From Nephromyces sp. MM_2019 (lineage: Eukaryota; Apicomplexa; Aconoidasida; Nephromycida): a stretch of DNA of 25,187 bases. The notes beneath the pieces were generated by a model. It made no database searches, was not told the DNA's origin, and saw only the letters and a program-made list of their open reading frames with translations. The stretch lies in NCBI GenBank assembly GCA_015657535.1, contig JADHZB010000438.1, positions 1 through 25,187 of the forward strand, given 5' to 3'. Of this stretch, positions 11,068 to 20,591 are shown piece by piece (within the stretch, counting starts at the first letter, position 1; each line of letters opens with the position of its first letter). A program made the translations under genes and the position numbers.

Positions 11068-14000
11068 ATGATTAAAATACAACGACCACCTACTTTGGAT
11101 AAATTACATCCTCATGAAGAAGAAGACACATCTAATTTACCACTCTCTGTTTTACAAAGTAAATTGAAGAAGGACCCAAAGAGTTATGAAAATGAATTTA
11201 TTACACATTTTAGACATTTTGAGGCTAATTTTGAAGTCTTAAAACTATCACCTTCAACAAACTCCAAACGTTTTACGGAATTATTAATGTTTGTTGCGCA
11301 TGTAAGCATATATGTGTATATTTAACTCGATGTATTTTTGGGTATAAGTATATGTATGTACATCACTCTACACCCTTTGTGTGCATGTTTTGTGTTTTAG
11401 CGTTCTATGCTTTTTGAGCTCTGTATATTGTGTGTAATTTTGAGTTGTGTATTTTTTTGAACTGAATAATTGATTTGTGTATGTGTTAATATTTATATTT
11501 GTATATTTCTATGCCTTTATATACGTCTGTAGATTTATCTACATAATTAATTTTATAAGTATATATGAACCTATATAATTCATTTATATATATATATATA
11601 TATCTACCGGTCTATACACACATACACCCTGTATATATGTGTATAATAACTTATGACCTCTTTACCAATTCCTTGCTACACAACTAAACACTTATATTTA
11701 CAAAATTCATCCCAACCTTCTATAGGGCTACACACACTCTATTTACCTTTATTGAGTATATAAATAATATATACACATGAATAGATGGTTTTTTTTTTCA
11801 TTATTCCCATAAACACACACACTATGATATGTATCTGTGTGTGTATTTCAGACATGTACATATTTTAAAGATAGATCTAAAGAGGAGGATAATTTTTTCT
11901 TTGGCTTAAATAAACCTGTTGAAGATTTAGCAACCACATTTGGCAATGAAATCCTTGATTTTTTACATCAAAATTACGCTATTTTACACACACACACACG
12001 CCAACAACTTGTCTATGCTATTATGCTCTTGCGTACTAAGCGTGTGTTTAGTTGTCTACAGTATGCCAATATCTAGATATATATATATATATTTTTATGT
12101 GTATGTGCATGTGTGTGCGCGTTTGTATGTGTGTGTATGTATCTGCATGTACAATATATATATATTTATAATATGCACGTGTGTAAAATTTGTTACTAGG
12201 ATATTACCTGTTTGGTTTGAGTTAATTAATGTCTCTGATAAATTTGTTCGTCGCCTCTTAACCACACACATCATCAAAGAAATTTGTAAAGAGTATCGTA
12301 TCTCTAAAGATATAAAGGTGTGTAAATAATATATATATATATATTATATGACTATACATATACACACGCATATACCTTATTTTAAATATAACCCTTATAA
12401 TTATATACATCTGTGCCTACTATCAAATACTTACCTATCATCTTACACACACCCTTAAACCTCCATCTAAACACTCACCCTCCTAAACATCCCTACACAC
12501 ATCACCACCCTTTACACACACATATAATTATACCCCTTATAGGTACAACAACCCCTCAAAAACTTTATTTTTCAACAATTTACAAAAGGGGAAAATGGTT
12601 CTACACACAGGGCCGCCCTCATACTCATCGAATTATATCGACGACGTATTTGGGTGGATTTACACACAGTCAACTTCATCGCAAATTTTTGTTTTTCTGA
12701 TTGTCCTAAAACAGCTACTGCAGGCTGTTATTTCTTACTTGGAAACAATGTATGTATGTGTGTGTGTGTGTGTGTGTTTGTGTGTGTGTATGTGGGTGGG
12801 TGAGTGGGTGTCTCTCTGTGTATGTGTGTGTGTAGGGTTTGTGTATTGTGTATTGTGTAAATAATTGTGTAATTAGTTATAGATCTGTATATATGTATTT
12901 ATATACTTTTAATATGCATATTTACTTATATATATATATAAACATTTTATATGTGTATAGGATGTTATAAGTGAGGAGTTAGAAGAATCAGATGAGGAAG
13001 AAAATGCTGAAAGTTTATTAAGGGTAAATACATTACACACACTATTTTGATTTTTGTAATTACAGAGTTATGTATGTAGACACGTGTGTTAATATATGTG
13101 TCTAGATGTATGTCTGTAGACATATATATATGTGTTTGTATTTATATATACCTTTAGATATGTTTATTTCGATATCTGTGTGCATATTTGAACATCTATA
13201 TGTGCACATATGTATCTCTATAGATGTGAATGTGTGTATTTAAGTGTATGTAGGTACCTATAATGGATCTATGAAAGTGTGTATATATTTGTATACTATT
13301 ATGTAAAAAATATGTGTATATATTCCTATGTGTGCAGCCTAACAAATACGCAAGAAAAACAGGTAGTAAAAAACGAAAACGAGAAGCTCTTAAGAAGTCA
13401 ATCAAATCTAAGGCGCGTAAGAGAGATGCCAAACGAGCAAGTATGAAATCATACACACACACACACATATTTATATATACGTATAACTATGCACCAACAT
13501 ACGTACACAATCATAGCTAAATTGACCTGTATAATTATACACACAATCATATTTATACCAATTTGCATATTTATACACACACAACAAATTTAATTTTACG
13601 CGTTTAGGCCTTAACTCCCTTGTAAGCTTTGCTGCTATGGATGTTCTATATGACCCTCAACAATTTGCAGAATCTTTATATGGTTAGTATATACACATTG
13701 AATTATACACACATTTATTAACTGACTTTTTTTTATAAATTACCCTTATGCTCACATATCTCATGTATACATACATAAATAAATTCCTCCCCTATATAGA
13801 TCTAAATAACATCTACACAAACACATTCACACACCTACACACACACCCCTACACCCATAATTATATACACACATTCACACCGCCATACCCACACATATAC
13901 CTACCCCTATCACATCCTTCCCCATCACCCCCCCACTAGACACACACACCCACCTTATTTTTTTCAGCTCGTTTATCTAGTACTAAGATAAGCTTTGCAC

Positions 14001-16722
14001 TTCGTTTATTATTAATTGAGCTAACAAGTCGTTTGATTGGTCGCCATCAACTCATTTTATTAAATTTTTACACATTTATTCAACAACGTTATTTACAACC
14101 TCATCAACGCTATGTAACTACAATATTAGCTAGTGTGGCTCAAGCTACACACACACTTGTCCCCCCTCTAGAATTACAAAACATCAATAAATCTATTTTA
14201 CATATTTTTGTTACACCTAGTCAAACACCTGAAACAATTGCTATTGGTGTCAATGCGGTAAGAATTACATTTTACACAGATTTATATATTTATATTTAGG
14301 TGTGTGTATGTATATATAAATATGTAGATAGGTGTGTATTCACATATATATTTATATATATATTATATATGGATTGACGCTTCTTTTTATGTATATATCT
14401 ATACACTTAATAACTTAATAACTGTGCATGTATCTTGTATAGCAATGGTGTTTGGTGTGTGTGTGTGTGTATGTGTTTTGTGTTTGTGTGTGCGTGTGTG
14501 TGTTTTGTGTTTATATATATATATAATGCTCAAGTTGTAAATTTATTTACACCACACTTTATTATATCAGATTAGAGAAATATGTACGAGAGCACCCCTT
14601 GCACTCGACAAAGAAATGTTAGAAGACTTGGTTGGATTTAGAGATTTCAAAAACAAAAGTATATATATATATATATATATATATAACATAACACATACAC
14701 ACATATAACACACAACCATACATGCATAAAACACTCAAAAACCTAATATCAGGCCTGACACATTGCCCTCGAAATGTTTACCCATTTCCTTAAATACACA
14801 TTATAAGTTTAAAAGATACATATATACACTTTAATATTAATATGAAATACATGTGTGTGTAAACAGATGTTGTTGTAGCAGTGAAATCAATTATAAATTT
14901 ATATAGAAACATTTACCCCAAACTTTTGCACCGTAAATTACGAGGGAAAACTGCAGCTATGTCTGTCTCCTTTGATGGGGTAAGTTATATTTACACACAC
15001 TCAATATTTATAGCAAGATATGCATAGCCTTTATAACACACATACAAGCACACTTCCACAAATCTTCCTCACACAACCCCCTATTCTATACACACTCATT
15101 TCTCTGCTCCTATACATAACCCATCTATACCACCATTCCCACATACACACACTCACACACATCAAACCTCTATATGAAAATACACATCATTTTGTGTGTA
15201 AAATCATAGGGAAAAGTACCTGAATATGGTGAAGTAAAATTAGGCGAAACTTTAGAGGGTCTATCAGCCCTCAAGGAAGATTTATTAGAGATTGATGACA
15301 CACAGACAGGCTCATCCACACACACTAAAACATCTTCCACAGACATAGATGAAGATAAGGATGAAAATGAGAGCGTGTGTAGTATGGAAGATATTGAAGA
15401 GAGCGATGAAGAGAGTGTGTGTGATTTTGAAGAGGGTGATGATGAGAGTGTGGGTAGTATGGAAGACATTGAAAAGAGTGATGAAGAGAGTGTGTGTGAT
15501 ATTGAAGAGGGTGACGATGAGAGTGTGTGTAGCAAGGAAGACATCGATAATGATGATGAAGACACGACATCTACAACACACACAGAGACTACACACAATA
15601 AAAAACGTAGAAAATTAGACACTGTATCAAAGGAAGAGCTAAATAACAATACACACACACCTGATACAGCTAAGAAAAATGAAGAAAAAACAGATACACA
15701 CAACACACAAAACAATGAAGATCTTCTACACATTGCACAGCTCAAGTTTTTAACAGACCAAGATTTCAATCGAATAAAAAAGAGGAAAGCTCGTGAATTA
15801 TCATTTTTACAGGGTAATGGTGTAGAAGTTAATGATGATCACACATCTGATGAAGCCTCATCAAATAACTCAAGCGATGAAGAGGTTAATATATACACAC
15901 ACTTGTATATAATTTTACACACACACTTTGCGCATAATTTGATATACTCACTTTTACACATTTTAGTTGATACATCATTTAATACACATTAATCTAATTT
16001 TCTTTCAAGATAAACCATATATCTATTTGCATAGTTACACACAAAATAGATGTATTAACTTCACACAAACACAGATATTCACACATTTACACACCATTTA
16101 GCTGCACTCATTATTTCCACACCCAAGCACATAAACACATACGTACTTAATCAATCACTTATCTCTCTCTATATATCTTTATTCATGATATACAACACAC
16201 ACATATATATATATATATTCACACACACACATACATCTACACACACACATGCATCCATACATACACATATATAAGTACACTCACATACATTCACACACAC
16301 ACATACATTCACACACACATATACATCCACACACACACATATATACATTTACAAACATACACACACAGTCTGAAGAAGATGAAAATGGAGATTATGTTGA
16401 CCCAGAAAGTTTAAAAATTCGAACAAAACAACGAAAAAGTAAAAATATAAGTCAAAGGAAAGCACAAAAATTGGAGGAGGCGGCCAATCGTCGAAATTTA
16501 AAATATAAGCGAAAATTAGTAGGGGCCCCCAACACTATTAAAGATCGAAACAAGCCTATTCCTATGATTAGACAGGTGTGCATTTATGCTGTGTAGGATG
16601 TGTATGTGTAGGGTGTGTAGGAATTGTATGTGTGTGTGCAGGGGGGGGGAGTTGTTTTTGTATGCATGTGTTTGTGCTTAAATTTTTGTGTGTAAAATGA
16701 ATTGTATATTAACTTATTAATG

Positions 16723-16757
<35 letters not shown>

Positions 16758-16922
16758 ATGCTCAAAATATACACATTTTATATATAAATTATGATATTTC
16801 AGAGTAGACGTAGAAGAAATAAAATCAATGATAACATTAAAGATAAAATGACAAGTCTTCGTAAACATTTAACAACACTAAAGAAACGAAAAGTTTCACT
16901 CAAAAAGAGGAGGAAACATTAA
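11068..16922 (+). CDS. SDA1 / SDAD1 family 60S ribosome-biogenesis protein, 13 exons
   Basis: Nucleolar factor needed for maturation and export of pre-60S particles; yeast mutants also show actin and cell-cycle defects. Inferred exons: 11068-11301, 11852-12060, 12200-12317, 12543-12749, 12961-13023, 13338-13440, 13608-13682, 13968-14257, 14571-14658, 14867-14979, 15210-15884, 16369-16575 and 16803-16922. All are GT-AG and phase-consistent, giving 833 aa (yeast 767, human 687). Family landmarks in order: [12 protein letters not shown] with [16 protein letters not shown] (residues 34-70), IMLLR (about 140), [10 protein letters not shown] (210-220), [10 protein letters not shown] (about 330), [13 protein letters not shown] and [12 protein letters not shown] (about 355-390), [20 protein letters not shown] (about 430), LHRKLRGK and PEYGEV (about 490-510). 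A long acidic domain (about 525-720) and a Lys/Arg-rich tail with KPIPMIRQ follow. The acidic domain carries a 25-residue tandem repeat. Introns (139-550 nt) are packed with TG or CA runs, some of which enter exons. The exon 2 donor GTATGC at 12061 was chosen because it restores the family spacing after LLR. Confidence 0.93.
11302..11851 (+). other. SDA1 intron 1 (550 nt, TG then CA tracts)
   Basis: Longest intron of the window. It starts GTAAGC and ends TATTTCAG. The first half is TG-rich and the second carries several ACACAC runs, with an (AT)n run near 11590. I see no coding potential and no nested RNA gene. Confidence 0.75.
12750..12850. repeat. (TG)n microsatellite in SDA1 intron 4
   Basis: The intron begins GTATGTATGTG and continues as nearly pure TG with a few T and GG interruptions for about 100 bases, so the splice donor is itself part of the repeat. 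Sliding by two bases inside it gives other possible donors. Confidence 0.85.
13024..13337 (+). other. SDA1 intron 5 (314 nt)
   Basis: It starts GTAAAT after AGG and ends TGTGTGCAG. It holds one CA run near 13032, then TG and TATA tracts. Nothing else is visible; short open frames here are repeat artefacts. Confidence 0.7.
14258..14570 (+). other. SDA1 intron 8 (313 nt) with (TG)n tract
   Basis: It starts GTAAGA and ends ATATCAG. An interrupted (TG)n run lies at about 14453-14512, followed by (TA)n to about 14526. No coding potential. Confidence 0.7.
14659..14686. repeat. (AT)n microsatellite at the donor of SDA1 intron 9
   Basis: The GTATATAT donor opens directly into about 26 bases of alternating TA, followed by CA-rich sequence. 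Confidence 0.85.
15381..15557 (+). repeat. 75-bp coding tandem repeat in SDA1 acidic domain
   Basis: Two full 25-codon units (15381-15455 and 15456-15530) and a partial third to about 15557. Each encodes the pattern SMEDIE(E/K)SDEESVC, then D(F/I)EEGDDESV. The units differ by few substitutions and keep frame, so this looks like a recent in-frame duplication inside the acidic linker. The TGTGTGT at unit edges may have helped slippage. Confidence 0.85.
15885..16368 (+). other. SDA1 intron 11 (484 nt, CA-rich)
   Basis: It starts GTTAAT and ends ACACACACAG. The plus strand is C/A-rich throughout, with a dense (CA)n/(TA)n block at about 16195-16366. The acceptor lies at the end of the CA array with no conventional pyrimidine tract in front of it. 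Confidence 0.75.
16195..16366. repeat. CA-rich microsatellite block
   Basis: Irregular ACACACAC, CATACA and ATATAT units over about 170 bases, running directly into the acceptor of SDA1 exon 12. Confidence 0.8.
16726..16755. repeat. (AT)n microsatellite in SDA1 intron 12
   Basis: About 30 bases of alternating TA, downstream of a TG-rich 5' half of the intron. Confidence 0.85.
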
Positions 16923-17649
16923 ATATTTAATATTACAACTCTCAGACAAGCCTAGATTACACACATACATTTTTTCAAAAAATATACACACAATTGTATA
17001 ACTAAAAATGTGTAGTATATTTAAATATTATAAATGAGTGATAAAGAAACTACACACACTAACCCTAACTTAAACCATTTATATATCAACCTACACATGC
17101 GTGTAGTCTTAAATTGTTTATAGCTATTTTTAATCATGCATACAATTTGTGTATGTTTCTAAGAATTATAGTGATAACCTATTCAATTCAATTCTCTCAA
17201 CATATTATACGTATGTTTTTAACCTAAATTTTTGTTACACACAACACAGTTTAACTAGAAATTTTTTTTTGACATATAATTATATACACTTTTATATTTA
17301 TATACATACATTAGCTATAACTTCAAATCTACTCACAACATCTGCAGGACTCTTAATTTATTTTTTGAATTTTCTTAACAACTCAAAATTTCATTCATTC
17401 ATATTATATATATATATATATATAGGTGTGTGTATTAAAACCTTGATCATTATATTTATATATATATATATTTATCAATTATACACACTAGCATAATTAT
17501 TATACACATAAATGTAAAAGCATACAAAGTGTATATTAATTATATATATATATAACAACTGCAAATAATATAATTTACAAGTGTAATCAGATTAAATACT
17601 TTACATATTTTTTGAAAATTAGTTGAAAAGAAATATTTTTATGTAAATA
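16923..17649. other. convergent spacer between SDA1 and the POC1-like gene
   Basis: Holds the 3' ends of both genes. AT-rich with scattered CA and TA runs, including (TA)n near 17408-17424. The open frame at 17149-17496 is Tyr/Ile-rich repeat translation without conserved features. Nothing else supported. Confidence 0.6.
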
Positions 17650-20591
17650 TTAACTAAGATAGGATGTACGGAGTAGCTGATTCATCGCAGCAATCTATTA
17701 TACACACACATAAGTATAACTTAATTTGTATATATATATATATATTTTGTGACTAGAAAGTTGAAAAAACAAATATAAAACTTTGAAATATTCTAGTTAA
17801 TTGAAAATAAAACTGTGATATTTGGTGAATTATATAAGACTGAGATAAATACAAACATTTGCACACATTTACATATATATATACATGGATATACTCGCAC
17901 ACAAATTTTAAACTTTACCTTATTGTGAGACTCAGTTAATTCATTTTGAATTATAGACCAACTGTCTTCAATATTTGATGTATCATCAGACTAAATTGTT
18001 AAGTTACAAGTGTGTGTATAAAGTGTATATTGAACTTGGATGAAATAAGTGTGCAAATAATATGTAAATAACCAATTGATATATATATATATATATAAAC
18101 ACCTATTTAAAAGTACAAATCAAATACTTAGAAAGACTAAAATAAATATTTACACTTAAACTATCACAGACATACGTCAAGAAATAAAAACAATGTAAAC
18201 AAATGTATCAAAATTTGTGTATATATATATGAATATCACCTTTGAATTGACTTCGCTGTGAGTATTTTCATGCAATTGCCTTTCATCTACACACAAATTT
18301 TTTGCCCTATACAATTCACACATTTTAACTGACCATTGTTTTACAATGTGTGTACTGTCATAACAAGATAAAAAACGTTCAGATCCCTCATTAAAATTTG
18401 GTAGTATACACAATGAGTTTATACCACCTTCACCCGATGGTGGCAAATTCATTATACTCCGGTTAAAACGTAAATCCTAGTAAATTAAAACATATCTCAA
18501 AATTTTATATTTTTGAAATGTGTGTGTATACATATAGCACTAGCAATTTGTTAGTGTTTCAGTACATTATGGGTGTATGCTTGTGTGTGAATTTGCTCAT
18601 ACACATGCTAGAAAACACACATATTCAATGATTAGCATGGGGTACATACATTAATAACTTGTACTACGTATGCATATTCCATGAGTAGCTTCATACACAC
18701 GTAATCAGTGATTAGAATGACACTAAATAAAATTAACATTTCCTAGGAGTATACTTAATATACCTAACTCAATTATTACAGGTAGCTCACATACACCCAA
18801 TTAAACAAGTTCGTTTACACACACAGTGATAAGTAAAACAATTTTTAAGCATTAATGTACAAGTAGTACACAAACAAAAATAATCAAAATAATTACACAC
18901 ACAAAAATAATCAAAATCATTACACACACAAAAATAATCAAAAATATTAAACACAAATACTTACAGTTTGTATAATTTGACCATCTGCACCACCACTTAG
19001 TAAATCCCAATTTTTAATAGTTAGGCAGTTAATCTTCGATGTGTGTATGTCAAGGTAATTAAGTATTGAATTCTTTTGTTTACTACAGTGTGTACGTGTA
19101 TCCCAAACAGTAATTGATCCATCAATTGTACCTGCTACAAAACAGTGTTTTTGCTCTGGTAAATACACACAACAATTCACTGAGCCATGGTGGCTATCGA
19201 CGGTATTTATAGGCTGCTTTGAGTTAATATCCCAAACTAATATAAAACCATCGTCTGAAGATGAGATAAAATTTGGTAGATTTAGTTGCACACATCTAAC
19301 CCAATTTGTATGACCCTTAAATGTATCCAGAAATTTCATACTAGGGAAATCCCAAATCTATACACATTTTTAATATCAGTGGGTGTGTGTGTGTGTGTGT
19401 TTGTATAGGATATGTCGAAATGATAATGTGGAAAATTTTTTTTAATGTAATATAATTTTAGGTATACCAATTATTCTACATACACTATGCTAATCTACAA
19501 ACAATCTTCATATCCACAACACAACCTTGCTTCACATACACAAACGAATAATTCAAGTTTTTCGTAAACATAATTTTAATTTATATGCACCCCAACACAC
19601 AAAAATTTGATTAACATTAAATATAAAAGCACAAGAACACAACATTTTGAAAAATATTGAATTTATACACACAATTCGTATCCACACAAACATGATCCAC
19701 ACCCAAGCTATAAATAAAGGTTTTAAATCCACACAAACACAACTCAAATATTTACAATTCAAAAACACACACCTTAATAAGTTTATCATCTGATGCAGTA
19801 AATAAGCATGATGACTGTGTGTGTAGCTTTATAGACCTTATTGGGCAATAATGTGCCCTATAAATTTTTTTGGGTGTTTCAATTTTACTTTTAATTATAA
19901 AATTATAATCAAAACCACTTTGTATACAAATTTTTCCACTCGTATAACTTGAGGTGAGCCATTGACCATCTTCACTACAATCAGCTGATAACAATTTCCC
20001 ACTCAAATTGTCTTTAATGTCTTGTTCTAGGTGATCTGTGTGAGTAGATTGTTGATGTGTATTTTCTAGGTGTTTAGCTTGTTTATATGTGTTATCTAGA
20101 TATGTTTTTGTGGGTCTTTTGTGTGGATTCTCGTGACATATGTGTGTAGAAGCTTGCTTGTTAGTAGAATGTTTATAGGCAGATTGTTTGTGTGTATTTT
20201 CTAGATTTGTAATACCTGGATGTGTGTCTGTAGAATGTTTCTGTGAATTTTCCAAGTGTCTATGCGTAAATTGTGTCCGTGTGTTGACTTTACAAATATT
20301 ATTGTTGGGTGTATAATAATTGGAGTTTGATAATTTAGTTTGTTGGATTGGAACTTTGTCATCTGTTGATATTGGTGATATGTAAAATTTTCCTTCAGAA
20401 CTTGCAATTATAGCACACATAGGATCCTTAGATCTCCTCCTGTGTGCAGTGAAAACATTAACATATTTATACACTTCATTCCTATTTCCAACAATTGTTG
20501 AGCGTATGATTGGTGTGTAGGGTGTGTAAGTAGGTGGCCACAGAAAATTCATATTAAAATAATTTGGAAATACTCTAAACCAGAATTGCAT
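17650..20591 (-). CDS. POC1-like WD40 protein (centriole / basal body), 5 exons
   Basis: POC1 proteins are WD40 propellers that stabilise centriole and basal-body walls. Inferred minus-strand exons: 20591-19773, 19357-18965, 18476-18240, 17990-17919 and 17694-17650. All are GT-AG and phase 0, giving 521 aa (human POC1A/B are 407/478). The best match to POC1 lies across exons 1-2: a blade ending FTASDDKLIK-IWDF, then HTNWVRC, SSSDDGFILVWD, HHGSVNCCVY, GTIDGSITVWDTRTH, HTSKINCL and LLSGGADGQ. Exon 3 adds a further blade (FLSCYDSTHIVKQWSV). The small exons 4-5 give a short helical tail, where POC1 proteins usually have a coiled coil; they are the least certain part. The N-terminal blades are divergent and separated by a His/Thr/Asn-rich repeat insert. 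The start may be 20591 or the internal ATG at 20552. An ordinary WD40 protein of another family remains possible. Confidence 0.7.
18477..18964 (-). other. intron 2 of the POC1-like gene (488 nt)
   Basis: Read on the minus strand, it starts GTAAGT and ends TTTACTAG. It contains three copies of a 27-bp repeat (separate entry) and many short CA/TG runs. No coding potential. Confidence 0.7.
18874..18948. repeat. 27-bp tandem repeat, about 3 copies
   Basis: Copies begin at 18874, 18901 and 18928 with the shared core ACAAAAATAATCAAAAT followed by a CA-rich link. The exact 27-base spacing is unlike the surrounding simple repeats. It lies close to the donor of intron 2 of the POC1-like gene. Confidence 0.85.
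19358..19772 (-). other. intron 1 of the POC1-like gene (415 nt)
   Basis: Minus-strand donor GTGTGTGTTTTTG after AAG, acceptor TGTGTATAG. On the plus strand a pure (TG)n run lies at about 19381-19401, and CA-rich stretches occur further right. No gene within. Confidence 0.75.
20041..20290 (-). repeat. degenerate coding repeat in exon 1 of the POC1-like gene
   Basis: The insert between N-terminal WD segments repeats variants of HLENTHKQSTHT: NLENTHKQSAYKHS, THICHENPHKRPTKT, YLDNTYKQAKHLENTHQQ and STHTDHLEQ. It is rich in His, Thr, Asn and Lys. Spacing varies between roughly 9 and 18 codons. It is probably a disordered loop grown by CA-repeat slippage. Confidence 0.7.

Noticed and set aside
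12413..12864. Two plus-strand frames across SDA1 exon 4
   Set aside because: They are out of frame with the [10 protein letters not shown] reading, which matches the SDA1 family, and consist partly of intron repeats.
13196..13468. Minus-strand 90-residue frame
   Set aside because: Antisense of SDA1 intron 5 and exon 6; composition is repeat-driven.
15170..15769. 199-residue minus-strand open frame rich in Ser, Val and Cys
   Set aside because: It is antisense to SDA1 exon 11. The acidic repeat on the plus strand keeps the opposite strand free of stops, and the plus-strand reading is clearly the family member.
17149..17496. 115-residue plus-strand frame rich in Tyr, Ile and Phe, suggestive of a membrane protein
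   Set aside because: Hydrophobicity comes from TATATA codons in the convergent spacer; there is no real start context or motif.
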